Counted from the first letter of the stretch, positions 39,695 to 52,711 are shown. The stretch is DNA of 64,000 bases from Symbiodinium natans (GCA_905221605.1 CAJNDS010002295.1:2501-66500); one strand, 5' to 3'. Numbers and translations: made by a program. The notes: generated by a model from the sequence alone, not told the origin.

Positions 39695-39980
39695 ACCCTA
39701 AACCCTGAACCCTAAACCCTATAAACACTATAAACCCTATAAACCCTATAAACCATACCCTAAACCCTAAACCTTATAAGTCCTCCCCCGGATCGTCGGA
39801 TCATCCTTCGAGCTGCATGGCTGCCCTTCTCGGCGACCACGGTGAGGTCGACGACAGTGGTTCCGCGGCTTGGGTTTAGGGTTTAGGGTTTAGGGTTTAG
39901 GGTTTAGAGTTTAGAGTTTAGGGTTTAGGGTTTAGGGTTTAGGGTTTAGGGTTTAGGGTTTAGGGTTTAGGGTTTCGGGA
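39695..39980. repeat. CCCTATAAA array, exon island, TTTAGGG array
   Basis: C-strand units (CCCTAAA, CCCTATAAA) at 39695-39780 and TTTAGGG at 39873-39975 around a candidate PPR exon. Confidence 0.85.
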
Positions 39981-41359
39981 GGTCAAGTGCGCTTGAGCGT
40001 GTGGACACAGTTGCTGCTTCTGGCCACCCTTACACGGTCTCGGAGAGTTCGTGGTCTTCTGCGGAAACCTTTGCGGGGGCCTTGACCACCTGCACCCGTG
40101 TGAGGGACCTAGGGGTAATCTAGGGACTACGCAGGTATATTTGTGCTATATAAGGTAGAAAAAGAGGTTCTGTAGGGGAATGAGATTCAGGGTCCCATAT
40201 CTCCCTGAAAAGCAATGACAACACCGAACCATGCCATCCAGCGACTCCCAAATGGTCGTCTGGGGCTTAGGGTTTCTGGGGCTCAGGGCTTGCCACCCTA
40301 AACCCTAAACATTATAAACCCTAAACCCTAAACCCTAAACCCTAAAACCCTAAACCCTAAACCCTAAACCCTAAACCCTAAACCCTAAACCCTAAACCCT
40401 AAACCCTAAACCCAACACCCCAAACCCTAAACCCCAAACATGGGGCCCAGGGCCCAGGGTTGAGGGCTCAGGTCCCAGGTGAACGCTGTGTGCACATCAA
40501 GGTGCCACCACACACTGCCACAAGCCTGGCAACCGGTTTAGGGTTTAGGGTTTAGGGTTTAGGGTTTAGGGTTTAGGGCTTAGGGTTGCCAAACTGGTTT
40601 CGGGTTCAGGGGTAGCTTCCAAACCTCAATTCGGGTTAGGGTGTAAGGTTTAGGCTGAGGGTCTAGGGTTTACAGCTTAGGGTTTAGGGCTTAGGGCCTG
40701 TGATTTATGGTTCGGGCTACTGGGGCTTATCTAAGGAATCACCCCACAACCCTAAACACACCTCAACACCAACCATAGAACGTGAACCCCAAACTGGGAT
40801 CAGATCATCCCTCTTCAGGTATATTGAGCTATCCAAGTTTTCTCAAGGCATTTAAAAGGAATAGCCCTTAAAGTGTAGTGTCGTGGCCGCCGTTGACGCG
40901 AACCCGACGACTGCAAACCCCAGAACGCGCACCGAAGCCCCTTTCAGACAACCAAAGCCCGTGAGATCCTGCATTTGATATCAAACTTTCCTCACCGACA
41001 CCTCATAAACCCCAACCCCTAAACCTTGAAATCGTAAACCCTACAAAACCCCGTAGACCATATGGGCATTTTCCCAGAACCGGGGTACCCCGTTAAAAGC
41101 CCCCAAATAAAATAGAAGCCAATTCAAGGGACCCCCCACAAGGGTACCCCTATTTTTGGAAACCCCCATATAGTCCCTTATAAACCCTAAACCCTAAATC
41201 CTAAACCTAAACTCTAAACCCTCAACCCTCAACGATTAACCCTAAACTCTACACCCTTAACCCTACCCAGTCCGCGAAACAGCTGAGGCCTTGCTTGGCC
41301 GCGCCAGCAGCTGCCGAGGCCACCGAGATGAGATCTCGGGATGCGGTGGCGGCGGAAGC
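39814..41359 (-). CDS. PPR-like exons at 41.3 and 39.8 kb
   Basis: Island 41359..41267 on the - strand follows CCCAAG, is open for 31 codons and ends TGG|GTAGGG. It reads RDLISVASAAAGAAKQGLSC, where the positions of Asp, Leu and Phe fit a PPR first and second helix. Island 39868..39814 follows CCCAAG and reads TTVVDLTVVAEKGSHA, also PPR-like. The two do not join in phase directly, so at least one small exon is missing or one border is wrong. The 39.8 kb exon can join the 38.9 kb exon in phase using a GC donor. Confidence 0.4.
40290..40600. repeat. CCCTAAA array, island, TTTAGGG array
   Basis: Long CCCTAAA array 40290-40440, GC-rich island 40441-40532 (not assigned), TTTAGGG 40533-40600. 40601-41063 is unique DNA with scattered repeat words. 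Confidence 0.85.
41064..41167. mobile_element. Inverted-repeat element, family G, with CATAT duplication
   Basis: Left GGGCATTTTCCC...GGGGTACCCC and right GGGTACCCCTATTTTTGG...CCCC are inverted copies. CATAT flanks both sides. Confidence 0.7.
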
Positions 41360-42344
41360 CTTGGGTCATGGACTTTTTTTCGGAGGAGTCCTAGGGTTTA
41401 GGGTTTACGGTTTAAGTTTCAGGTTTAGGATTTCGGGTTTAGGGCACAGTCAAGGCCACTGACTAAATCTACAATCATGGAGAAGACTTCCCGGTTACGA
41501 AAGTGCTTTTCCAGTTCTGCGCATCCTTTCCGTTCGAGTCGCCTCAACAGTGGCGGGCAGGGCAGCAGCGAAGGGGGTCGCGCATCCCGGTCTGATGACG
41601 ATGATGATGATGATGAGTATGAAGTAGTAATAATGATATTGAAAATGATACTGATAATTGTAATGCCAATGCTCGGTGCTTCGCGAAACGCCTGCACGCA
41701 CAAGGATGGCGCGAAAACCGTAAACCCTGGGGCATTTCACCCTAAACCCTATACCCTAAACCGCAAAGCAGACCCTAAGCCCAGGCTTGAAGCCCTGCAT
41801 AGGCTCAAAGGCACGGAGGCTGATCCGTAGTTAGGAACAACAATGAGCACCTTTCGTTGCTTGTTTTATGGGTCTAAGCTTCGTGTTTCGTAGAGGGATC
41901 ATCCATGTCTGACACGATTGCCAGGCGGCCTGGTACCGTGCGATGGGACATGGCTCTTTAAGCGCTGACTTCCGTGCTCGAAGGCGTTGCGAAGAGAAGA
42001 GAGAGGCAGCCAGTGAAGCGTGGAAGCATGCCGGATTCGGTCGGATCCGGTGGCTCAATTGCGCAAGGAGCTTGAAGTCGTCCATGGTCCAGAGTCTAGT
42101 TAATCCACCTCGAAAACTCCTAATCTACTGTCATAGAGGGCCTAAAGGGCCCCCAAAACTTTGATGTCAGGCATTCGGTCGCAGAACGCCCCGGGGCAGC
42201 AGTAGTCGTTTAGGGTTCGGAGGCGCGGGCTGATACTGTTCAGGGGATTCCGGGATTTCCGCCCTAAGCCCCACGTACCATTCCTAAACCCCTAACCACA
42301 ACCCTACTTCAGCGCCAAGCCCAAAAGTCCAAACCCCTAAACCC
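41360..42344. other. Unique DNA, no gene recognised
   Basis: TTTAGGG words at 41395-41440, a (GAT)n run at 41595-41616, then unique DNA. The ORF 41477-41830 (+) has an Asp run from that microsatellite and no motif. Confidence 0.35.
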
Positions 42345-42712
42345 CAAATCCCAAACCCTAAACCCTAGCAAGCTTCTGCGTGTGGACGGTTTAGGGTTTA
42401 GGGTTTAGGGTTTAGGGTTTAGGGTTTAGGGTTTAGGGTTTAGGGTTGAGGGTTTAGGCTACTCAGAGAGCTACGACACTGCGCAACAACTAGCTTCTAC
42501 TTCTGCAGGCTGCGGGCGCAAACGCATGGCCCTTCATTGGGGAGCAACAGCCCAAGGATCCATGTACCTATATAGTACATATTGCGGTTTAGGGTTTAGG
42601 GTTTAGGGTTTAGGGTTTAGGGTTTAGGGTTTAGGGTTTAGGGTTTAGGGTTTAGGGTTTAGGGTTTAGGGTTTAGGGTTTAGGGTTTAGGGTTTAGGGT
42701 TTAGGGTTTAGG
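42345..42712. repeat. CCCTAAA, then two TTTAGGG arrays
   Basis: TTTAGGG at 42389-42460 and 18 perfect units at 42585-42712, the longest perfect array in the window. Confidence 0.95.
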
Positions 42713-44014
42713 GTGAGCTCATTCTGACGCCAAGGGAAGAGTCATGGAACATACTTGGGCCACAAAGTAGTTACCAAATTTATGCGGTTCTCAGGGAGGG
42801 GGGGGTTTCAAGGGTGGTATGCAACACCAAATACTCCCCACTACTCCTTGAGGTTCCCTAGCTATCTACCCCCCATGAACCCCCTCCCTGAAGAACCCTA
42901 TATGTAAGGTTGGAACCATGGGCCCTTAGTAGGGCCTTACTATAAAGAGTGTAAATAAGGGTTCCAAGTATCCACTATACATGGGTGTGTGTGTCCCGCG
43001 GGCTAGAATCGGCTAGAACATCCCATATAACCCCAACGTAGATCGGAATACCTAAGTCCGAGACGCCGAAACCTCAAATCTTGTGTACACCCTGTTTAGG
43101 GTTCATAGGGTTTAGGGTGTAGGGTTTAAGGTTTAGGCTAACGGGTCTAGGGTTTAGGGCAACTTCAAAACTGACTCTGGCAGCGCCTCCTCCAACAGCG
43201 CAAAGGCTGATAGCCAATCGCCTTAAAAGCAGTGGGGGTGCTGCACCCACGAGTAAACGGTCTAAGGGTTTAGGGTTTAGTGTTTAGGGTAAGGGCGCAT
43301 AAAAAAAGAATACAAAGAGCGCCCCGGAAAAAAAAAATGTAATACTAAAGTTCATGCGTCTCTTCGCTCCTTACAATTTGATATTGAATCATATTGTCTT
43401 TTAGCGTGTTAATAGTGTTGAAAGGGCACATTAAAAGACTCATCTAGTGTCCCAATAAACGGTCAAACTTCTCAAAGTAGCCCAAAAACCTCACATAAGA
43501 AGGCCCTTAGGCCCAGAAACCCTAGAACGAGAGTCCTAAACCCTAAACCCTAAACCCTTAACCTTAAACCCTAAACCCTCAGAATTTTAGGGTTGAAAGA
43601 CCAGCCAAAATTCGAGGGGGCAGGGGTTCAGGGCTATGCGGTTTTGGCTCAGGGTTCAGGTGTTTGGGTTCAGGTTTGGGGGTTTAGGGTTTTAGGGATA
43701 AGGGTGGCGCAGCATGGATCAGGGCCTTATGGTGAGGCGCGAATTGGGCATCCCTCCTTGTCAGCAGCTTTGCACTAGGAACCAGGGTTTAAGAACAACC
43801 CCAACCTCCCCCCCTTCCCCCCCGCCCTCCCACTTTTTTCGGCACATTGGACACCATAGCCAATAGCCAAGAAAAACGAGGACCCCAAATATCCCGCCCA
43901 GACTGGCCGAAACAAGGCTTGATGCAGGGTTCTGTAGAACCCTATACCCCTAGAGCCTGCGGGGCTTCAGGGCATGCATGGATGTGGCCTTCCAAGAAGA
44001 AAGGAAAAAGAGAT
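42713..44014. other. Unique DNA with short arrays
   Basis: Repeat words at 43095-43160, 43265-43290 and 43535-43585. 43300-43440 is AT-rich. No gene recognised. Confidence 0.35.
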
Positions 44015-44250
44015 TTCAGGGTTTAGGGTTTAGGGTTTAGGGTTTAGGGTTTAGGGTTTAGGGTTTAGGGTTTAGGGTTTAGGGTTTAGGGTTCAGGGTT
44101 TAGGGTTTAGGAGGGGCTGTAGACCTTTCGGCCTTGGATGCCCTATAGTTCATCGTTTGGGGCCTTCGGGCTCAGGGTTCCCCAAACCCTAAACCCTAAA
44201 CCCTAAACCCTCAACCCTCAACCCTCAACCCTCAACCCTAAACCCTAAAC
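44015..44250. repeat. TTTAGGG array then CCCTAAA array
   Basis: TTTAGGG 44018-44112, then CCCTAAA/CCCTCAA 44185-44250. Confidence 0.9.
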
Positions 44251-44470
44251 CCTCGTTCTTAAAATCCTTGTCCTTGTTTGGGGTACCCTAATATTTGCGG
44301 CCACCAGGAAATAGTAACCCAAAAAGAGAACAGAACTTAGAGAAGTGACCATCTATAAATATGAACATGAACATAATAGAGATACAAATGTAAACACACA
44401 CACACACACACATCTCTGGAGTAATTGGAGGGGGTGTGAAAATTAAGAGCAAGGCCTAAGGAGTTGAAGG

Positions 44471-44607
44471 ACTCTAAGGGTAGTTGCATGTGGTCCCTTC
44501 GTATGGTCTCTTAAAAGGGCAACCTTTTGTTCCCCTGTACAAATTCAGGGGCCCATGCATCAGAACTCTTTCAGGGATGTTAAGGCCCTAAGAAACCACC
44601 CCTCAGA
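44471..44607. mobile_element. Inverted-repeat element, family J
   Basis: Left TCTAAGGGTAGTTGCATG and right AAACCACCCCTCAGA are inverted relatives of 11108-11245. Confidence 0.6.
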
Positions 44608-45284
44608 AGGACCCTGAAGCCTAAACCCTAAACCCTAAGTTTGGCGTGGCTTTCTGGGGCTTCGGCTGCTCTTCGCGCACGCTGACATGGCCTGGGTGCT
44701 CAGTTGGTACAAGGGGGGGGGGGGGCAAAGAATCTCAGAAGACCTTCACAGTAGAACCTTATCCGAATACCGAATACCTGTGAGTTACTGTCTCTGTGTG
44801 TGTGTGTGTTTTTTTTTGGGGTGGGGGGTGGGGTAGGGTCTGTAAGCTCAAAGAACTTCTGCTTTCAAAGGTGTGTTCGCGCTTCCTCTCATTTTGCCAG
44901 GAAGTGATGGAGCGATGCCCGAAAGCTGTTGCGTTCCCCAACCCTACACCCGAAAGCTTACATATGCATCACAACACGGAAGAAGCATCAAAGCCTCAAG
45001 AAATGCCCGCACCCTTGAAGTTACACCACCCTAGTTACAGACCCTTGCAGAGTCCTAAAACCCAAACCCAAACGCTTAGAACCCCAAGACACCATACCCC
45101 CAATGCACCCATGCCCTAAACCCCAAAGCGTAAACCCTAAGGCCCTGAACCCTAAACCCTAAACCCTAAACCCTCAACCCTCAACCCTAAACCCGAAACC
45201 TAAACCATAAACCCTAAACCCTAAACCCTAAACCCGAAACCCGAAACCCGAAACCCTAAACCCTAAACCCTAAACCCTAGCTAA
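44608..45284. repeat. Unique DNA followed by CCCTAAA arrays
   Basis: G runs at 44715 and 44815-44836; 44850-45110 unique without a gene; C-strand arrays at 45115-45284. Confidence 0.6.
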
Positions 45285-46083
45285 GAAAAGACTTATAAGC
45301 CCTCCTCACTTCAGCTTCAATCCCACTCTTACTGCGAGGGCGAAACGGCCCCAACACAAATGGACCCCTGAAACCCCAAGCCCTAAACCCCAGTGGACCC
45401 AAAACGCCACGCTCCCCGAAATCCTTCAGAGTAGAACCAGCTGAGAGAAAGGGTTTGGGGTTTATAGGGTTTAGGGTGTAGGGGTGCAAGGTGAGAGAGC
45501 GGTAACGGCTTAGTTTAATTCCGGTTTAGGGTTTAGGGTTGCGGCCTGCAATTAGGGCGTAGGGCTTCGGAGGCGACCCTGCCCGCGTGTTGCCAGAGGG
45601 TGGGGCCGTATTGAAGGAGACCAAGTCAGCCTCAATCTGATCTCGCCTCGGAGACGAAACGGCTTTGGCGCTTTTCTTAGGGTTTAGGGTTATAGTGTTT
45701 AGGGTTTAGCTTTTAGCAGATTCCAGGGCTCAGACTTTGGGATCAGGTTCGGCGCAAAGCAATTGGGGGTTCCTCCTGTGGTGTCCCTCTTTGTCTGGAA
45801 AGGGTTTGTGGGGGGCAAAGGGCCTCAGAACGGTTTGCTGTAAGGCTTGTCGTGCATGAGAGACAACCTCTTTTTCCTCAGCTCAAAGCCTTTGAACCTT
45901 TCACAAAATTCGAATAGCCGTGAAAGCCTTAGCCCACACTCCTGAACTCGACATTTCGAAACTTCTCCTTTTGGGGGGGCCTGTTGCTAAGTTCACCCAG
46001 TTCTTCCTCATGACCATGCACACTACTGGTGAACCCGAAACGCTTTTGAGCCCCTACGGTCCCCTATTAGGATACCTCCCTTA
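45285..46083. other. Unique DNA, no gene recognised
   Basis: Scattered TTTAGGG words. The 61-codon ORF at 45920 (+) is unassigned and runs into the element at 46084. Confidence 0.3.
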
Positions 46084-46271
46084 CTTGGAGGTTCATGGTA
46101 CTTAGTAACCAATTAGAACTGTACTTATAACTGTACTTATAACCATGTTAATTAAGGCACTTAAGGGGCTTATAAGGGGGTTATAAGTACAGTTATGATT
46201 GGTGACCCAAAACCCAAAACCCAAAACCCTAAGCCCTAAACCCTAAACCCTAAGTACCATGAACCTCCAAG
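46084..46271. mobile_element. Family I element containing a telomere array
   Basis: Terminal inverted repeats CTTGGAGGTTCATGGTACTT and AAGTACCATGAACCTCCAAG are perfect over 20 bp. The inner right half (46207-46256) is CCCAAAAC/CCCTAAAC repeat. Confidence 0.85.
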
Positions 46272-46344
46272 TCACTTCTGGAGCCTAAGGAGACCTGAGC
46301 AGCCCACCAAACTGGACAAGAAACGTTGAGAGAGGAGGGTATAG

Positions 46345-46680
46345 GCCTGAACCCTAAACCCTAAACCCTAAACCCTAAACCCTAAACCCTAAACCCTAAA
46401 CCCTAAACCCTAAACCCACGTGCCTCGCCAAGCTCAGGACCGCCAGCGCCAGGGCTCCCTCTTGGCCTGGCGCTGGAACCCTAGGGGTTTAGGGTTTAGG
46501 GGTTAGGGGTTTAGGGTTTAAGGTTTAGGGTTTCCGGGTTGAGGGTTTAGGGGTTTGGGTTTAGGGGTTTAGGGTTTAGGGGTTTGGGGGTTTAGGGGTT
46601 TAGGGGTTTAGGGGTTTAGGGCTTTAGGGGTTTAGGGGTTTAGGGTTTAGGGGTTTAGGGGTTTAGGCTTAACATTGAGG
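46345..46680. repeat. CCCTAAA array, exon island, TTTAGGGG array
   Basis: Perfect CCCTAAA at 46345-46418 and degenerate TTTAGGGG at 46483-46670. Confidence 0.9.
46424..46466 (-). CDS. Candidate PPR-like exon
   Basis: Between the two arrays; follows CGCCAG and ends GCGAG|GCAC. Reads QEGALALAVLSLA, like the second helix of a PPR motif. Single exon, not joined to neighbours. Confidence 0.3.
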
Positions 46681-47500
46681 TGTTAGGGAATAAGGTCTCG
46701 GTTGAGGGACTGCCCCTTGGTTAAGGAGGCTTCGGGCTCAGGGTTGCCAGGACTTAGGGTTTAGGGTCCCGCACTGCCTTGGATAAGGGTTTAGGGTTTA
46801 GGGTGTAGGGTTTAATTAGTGTTAGGAATCGGCCTTCAATGATATTCAAGGTTCTGGTATGGTTGGAATGCTCCTTCGTTGAGGGCTCTTCGGGACTAAC
46901 TTCGGTTTAGTTACGGTGTTGCAGGCCGGGTTGCCTCTGTATATGAACCAACGCAATTCATGCTTCCGGGGGGTTCAGGGCTTAGGGTTCAATTGGTCTG
47001 GGAAAACCCTCGAAATTGATGGAGTATATTGACGGTCTCTCAAAAACAGAACCAACTAAGCCCCTTAACCCTAAACCCCCTAAACCGCATCTAAATCCCC
47101 CCTAAACCCTAAACCTAAACCCTAAACCACAGAGAGGTCTAGGCATGCGGGAAGGGGGCCGATGTCACAGGCGCTGATCGCAGCATTGTAGGAGACCTGG
47201 GCCCAAGCCCATTGTGAAGGGGGAGGGATTTAGGGTTTAGGGTTTAGGGTTTAAGGGCGCAGGGCTGTCGGAAATACCCATATACGGTTAGTTCCTGAGC
47301 CCATATGTTTAGATAGATGGATGGATAGATAGTTTTTAGTTTTTTAGTTTTTTTTTTTTTTGGGGGGGGGGGGGGGGGGAGGGGGGCTTCCCAAAATATA
47401 TCGGGGGGGTAATACCCTTTTTGTTGTTCTTTTTTTTCTTTTTTTTTGGGGGGATGGGGGGAGGGGTTCGATGGGTGCATGGTAGCATATTTTGAGGGTT
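46681..47500. other. Unique DNA with arrays and T/G homopolymers
   Basis: Repeat words at 46755-46815, 47060-47130 and 47225-47255; T and G runs at 47338-47390 and 47430-47465. No gene. Confidence 0.5.
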
Positions 47501-49569
47501 GCAAAAAGAAGGATGAGGGTTCAGACATTAAGGGGTGCCACTAGTTTGGGAAATACCCTGATATGGCACACTCTAGAAAGAACAGCCCCTACAGCGTATG
47601 CACCTCCAATCACCATTAACCCTCTTTGGCTTCGTGAACGATTCAGTCCAGCGTTTGGGATTCGGCTGCTGAGGGTTTAGGGGTGGGGCGGTGGTTTAAA
47701 ACACAATGTTGTAACCCTCCAGCATAACCAGGCGCGTGGGGACGGGTAGTTGATCAAAATACCTGTTCCCAAATTGCCATAATAGCCCGCAGCTGCTTAT
47801 CAACCCATCACATCCCTGAATAATTGATAATTCCCCCCCCCCCCCCCCCACCCCGAATCTCCCAGGTGGGTTTAGGGCTTAGGGTTTAGGGGTTGGCTGT
47901 TCTTGGCCGACCTTGCAACCCTTAAACCCTAGACCCAAATGGGGACCCAAACCCTAACTGTGCACCTATTCACCTGCAATCTGTGCGCAGGCGGTTCGCT
48001 GAGGGCTTGCTACATGGGGATTTCCTAAAGTATGGAAACCTACACCCTAGACCATAAACCTAAACCCCAAAACCCTAAACCCCTTTGGCAAGTGCCTCAG
48101 CTATAAGGCTCCGTATATTGTAGTAGGAATCCCCCCCCCCCACATGTTTACAGAGGTGTAGGAGCATAAAAAGCTCAGGGGTGCCCTACCTCAGGAGTTA
48201 AACCCTAAACCCTAAAGAGGGTTTAGGATTAGAGTTTAGGGTTCCTGAACCTTAATTAAACCCTAAAAATTCCTAAAGGCTTCCCTTCATATGCCCAATG
48301 TGAGCTCAGGCTTTCCCTGCATTACCCCGACCGCGAGGGTAGAGCCGCAGGGGTCCCAGGTACCACCCGTAGATGATCCAAAGCCGTGAGCCGTCCACCT
48401 GAAACCCCCTGAAAGCCCTTTTAGGCACAGTCCGAAGGCATGTCTCCCTTTCTCTGCAAACTCATCCCGACGACAATTCCTTAATTTAGCGGTTTAGGGT
48501 TTAGGGTCTAGGGTTACGGTTTAGGGTTTCGCTCTCTCGGCCATGGTACAGTAGTGGCAGGAAGTCGTTGACGCAAGGCTGTGTCAAAGGCCTCTGGCGA
48601 TCGGGAAAAAAGGGGGCACGTCTTTGTTAGCCTTTGTGCCAACCGACAACCTTAACACTACTTCGAAAAAACGAATGAAGGCACTACAAGGAATCCTAGT
48701 TTTGCACTTCCTCGGCTGTCGGGCGTTTCAAGTTGCAGATCCTTTGAAGGGTGTAGGGTTTAAGGGCTGCCGAGTTGTAGGGTTTTGCGCACAGCGTTTT
48801 GGGGCCACAGAGCCATTGGAGCCTACAGCCTACAGCAACCCTCAAATCTTGAGCGTGTCGGAACTCGTCTTGCGGATTGAGCTCACCAGGGGCAAGCTGC
48901 AACAGGAGAAAAATCAACCTTGAAGTTCGGGCTTAAGGGGGGGTCCTACTTCCCAAGAGGGTCAGCCTTTCTCTACTCGGCAAGCCTAAGCCCTAAAAAA
49001 TTCCCAGCTCGGGGGGTTAGGGTTTGGGGGTTGAGGGTTTAGGGAGTTTAGGGTTAGGGCAGTTAGGGCTTAGGACCGGTTGCATACTCACCTCCAAAAA
49101 ACCGGACCTCCAGGGCGGATCGCCAGGCTTCGCCTCGCGAGAGATTTCCCAACACCGGCAAACCCATCGTAAACAGACGATGCTGCATCGAAAAGAAGAA
49201 ACACTACTATTCATAATACTTCATTTTTTAGTGAGTTCTCTTCATAAATCTCTAGACCAAATATTAAAACTAATTATATACTAGTCCAATAAAATGATGA
49301 TAAAACATAAGAAAATTATGCGAAGTGAACTCCAGTCCAACAATACGTCTTACACCAACATGAACTGAAGGTTTATAGAATAGGGTTTGGGCTTAGGATT
49401 AGCGGGCTTGGGGTTAAGAGTGTAGGGTGCAGAGCGTTTAGAGCGTATAGGGTCTATAGGGTTTATGGGATTTATGGGAGGTATTGGGGTTTAGAGGATT
49501 TCGGGTATACGCCTGACTCTTCTGGAGTTGGGGGTGGTGAGGGTTGGTGGGGGGAGGTCAAGGATCCCA
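47501..49569. other. Unique DNA, no gene recognised
   Basis: C runs at 47834-47850 and 48130-48141; repeat words near 47870, 48210, 48490 and 49018. Short ORFs lack motifs. 49190-49370 is AT-rich. Confidence 0.3.
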
Positions 49570-50439
49570 GAAGGGTTTAGGGTTTAGGGTTTAGGGTTTA
49601 GGGTTTAGGGTTTAGGGTTTAGGGTGCAAGGTTTGAAGTCCAGGGTGGAGCAAAAAAGGGCCGAAGAGTTTTAGGGCTACAGGCCTTAGGACTTACAGGG
49701 CGTAGGGTTTGGGGCTTTGGGCCTTCGATGTATAGGGTTTAGGACTTGGACTTAGACCCCCGGTGGGCACCGACCTCGCGTGCACGCAGTAACCTGAGAA
49801 TCATGCGGCTTGAGGGATTCAAAGGGTTTAGGGTTTAGGGTTCAGGGTTTAGGGTTCACGCTTTCAAGCTCTCTTCTAATGGTGAGCCCAAACCTTTTCA
49901 TGGTGAGCCCAAACCAGTTCAGGGCTTCGGCTTTAGGCGTTAGCGTGCAGGGGTTAGGATGTAGGGCACCCTAAACCCTAAACCCTAAACCGTACTCCCT
50001 AAACCCTAAACCCTAAACCCTCAACCCTCAACCCGAAACCCTGATTTAGGGTTTAAAACCCTAAACCCTAAATCCAAACCCTAGACCCCAAACCACCGAT
50101 TAAGCACCTCGGTCAAGGCTCCCTCACAAGGGGCTCTCGAAGTCTCCCACCCCACTCACAAGCTGAAAATGATCTTGGCTTAGGGATTTTATCTCAGGGC
50201 TTAGAGTTTAGGGCTTAGGGTTCACTCGGGTTTAGGGTTTAGGGTTTATGGTTTAGGGTTTAGGGTGTGGGGTGTAGGGTGTAGGGTTTGGGGCTCAGGG
50301 TTCAGGGTTGACAGTTTGAAGCGTGCCGTCTATCTCAGTATGTTGTAGTATGTGATCGCATCTCATCGTGTATTGTATATTGACTTAGTATATTGATGGA
50401 AAGTAGACCCCAAGCAGTGAGAGACCACACAAGCCCACC
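49570..50439. repeat. Scattered TTTAGGG and CCCTAAA arrays
   Basis: TTTAGGG at 49573-49628, 49825-49860 and 50225-50290; CCCTAAA at 49970-50095. Unique DNA between. Confidence 0.7.
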
Positions 50440-50664
50440 TGAAGGAGGTTCATGGTTCTTTTTAACCAATTCTAACTTTTCTTTTAACTGTCCTTATAAC
50501 CATATTAGGGCACTTGAGGGGCTTATAAGTGGGTAATAAGTACAGTTGTCATTGGCGAATAGGTACCCCTAAACCCTAAACCCTAAACCCTAAACCCTAC
50601 ACCCTAAACCCTAAACCCTAAACCCTAAACCCGATTGGGTGAATAAGTACCATGAACCTCCAAG
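50440..50664. mobile_element. Family I element containing a telomere array
   Basis: Left GGAGGTTCATGG, right CCATGAACCTCCAAG; shares GGGGCTTATAAG and AAGTACAGTT with 46084-46271. About 65 bp of CCCTAAA repeat (50567-50632) lies between the conserved halves. Confidence 0.8.
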
Positions 50665-51504
50665 CAGAGATCCCCAAGCGACGACGATTTCGAGGATGGC
50701 GAGCGCGGGCCACCCGGCTACAGCTTAACGTAGGAGCCCCCCTAGGGTATAGGGTTTAGGGTTTAGGGTTTAGGGTTTAAGGTTGGTACATTGTTTGGTG
50801 AAGAGCATACTCTGGTATATTCTAGAATATTTTCGTGCAGTATAGTATACTGTATGGGGATGTCGACCCCCCAAAACCTAAACCAAGCCCAACAGACCCT
50901 ACATCCCTGACAAAGGAGTGGAAAGATACGAGTCCGATGTAGGCGTCGGGTTTAGGGTTCAGGTGCAGGGTTTTTTAGGGTTTAGGGTTTAGGTTTAGCG
51001 TTTAGGGTTTAGGGCTATTTCCCAAAGCAGCGCTGCATATGCTCCTTTTTCCCAGGGCCTTGCAGAAAAGCCTCTCGGGCTCAGGTGATGTTACCAACAG
51101 TCATCACACGCCTTCAAGAAGGACAGCTCTACAACCTAAACCCTAAACCCTAAACCCTAAACCCTAAACCCTAAACCCTAAACTACCCGGAAAGAAAACC
51201 CAGAGGCCCAATAAGCAGGAGGAGAAACCTAGTGACCTAGTTAACTGGACACAAGAATAGGTTAAAGCGGCGTATACGGTAGCCTGAACCTTAAAAAAAA
51301 GGGGAACCACTCTGATCCTAGCCCTATACCCTAAACCCAAACCCTAAACCCTAGACCCTAAACCCTAAACCCTAAACCCAGTTAAGCCAAATGCATCCAA
51401 GGTGGCCAGGGCGTTGCGCCCAATAGCACTGGCCTGTCCATGGCTTGCCAAGCTGAGACTCGAAACTGTTATGTTTTGGGGTTTAGGGTTTAGGGTTTAG
51501 GGTT
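50665..51504. other. Unique DNA, arrays and a family E-like element
   Basis: TTTAGGG at 50745-50778, 50945-51020 and 51480-51504; CCCTAAA at 51137-51185 and 51335-51380. 51229-51321 has the family E ends (CTAGTGACCTAG; CACTCTGATCCTAG). No gene. Confidence 0.5.
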
Positions 51505-51612
51505 TAAGTTGGGATGTTCCTCCTTATACTAACAGTCCTGAATAGTGATTCTAGTACCCCCTACTATAATCCCTATTAAGGGCTGTTAGTCCAAGGGGGA
51601 ACATCCCAAGTT
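51505..51612. mobile_element. Inverted-repeat element, family H
   Basis: AAGTTGGGATGTTCCTCCTT and AAGGGGGAACATCCCAAGTT are near-perfect inverted ends; it abuts a TTTAGGG array. Confidence 0.8.
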
Positions 51613-52391
51613 ATCTTCGTTAATCCCAAAGCCTTGTCACTTAGGCTGTTTCCCAGTAACGGTTTCCATAAACGGTTCTAGTATGCAATCGTGTGAGAAG
51701 TGTGCCCAGAACATATAACATTATAATCCCTGTTAGAGGCTGTTCCTTCGAAGTGCAAAGCTCAACAAGTAAACCCTACACCTGAAAGCTTACAACCCCT
51801 ACTCCCCCACATCGAAACCTGCAGAGTCGCAGCGCCCTAAGCCCTAAGAAGCCTTCAGGCCTGAAGCTCAAAACCTTTTGAACCCGGTCAAACGTAGACA
51901 CAGCCGCTCTAAACCGCAGTCCAACTCCACCAACCGAAAAAGGCTCCCGACAACCCTAAAACTCAAAAACGCTACAACCTAATCCTGAGCACTCAAGGGA
52001 TGTATGGGCATGATCTGCTATTTCTCACTTCAGACATAATCCCTTGTCAGGAAGTGTCTTTTCTCTTTGTTGCTTTTTGTTTCTTTTTCTGGTGGGGGGG
52101 GGGAAGGGAAGGGAGGCGTTCTTATGCAAATAGCCAGGGTGCACGCGTCTAATGATCAGTGGCAAAGGGCGCCGGAGGGATCTTTCGGGTTTTGGGGCAG
52201 CAGCTGAGGGTTGTAAATGACCAGCTTGGGAGGCGGGTTTAGGAGGAGGGTTCGGGGTTGAGGGTTGAGGGTTTAGGGTTGAGGGTGTAGGGTTTAGGGT
52301 CAAAGACTCAAGGCGGCCAGCCCCACACGGAGCCTGGAGGAAACTACAGCCCTAAGCCCTAATCCCAAACCCCAAACCCTCAGCTCACAAC
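51613..52391. other. Unique DNA, no gene recognised
   Basis: TTTAGGG/GAGGGTT words at 52245-52300; the remainder is unique. Confidence 0.3.
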
Positions 52392-52500
52392 CTGGGTAGC
52401 CCAGCAGCCATCCTATAAGAAGGGCACCCTTTTTTGGGATGGTGACTTTGTAAGGGAACCTTGAACCAAAAAATGGGAAAAGGGCACCACTGGGCTACCA
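52392..52500. mobile_element. Inverted-repeat element, family B
   Basis: CTGGGTAGCCCAGCAGCC and ACTGGGCTACCA ends; ACAAC flanks both sides. Same family as intron 4 of the small gene. Confidence 0.8.
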
Positions 52501-52711
52501 AACAACAAGGCCATGAAGCAACTGAAGCACACTCTAAACCCTAAACCCCAAACCCTAAACCCTAAAACCTCCCCCTGAAGCATTTACTCAACACCCAAGG
52601 TTGTTTGCGGCCTCCAGGCTTTCTGCGCCTGCCTGAAAGCGAGTCTCTTGGGGCTGTTCCTTCAGGACCTATTCAGGTTAAGGGTTTAGGCTTTAGGGTT
52701 TGGGGTTTAGG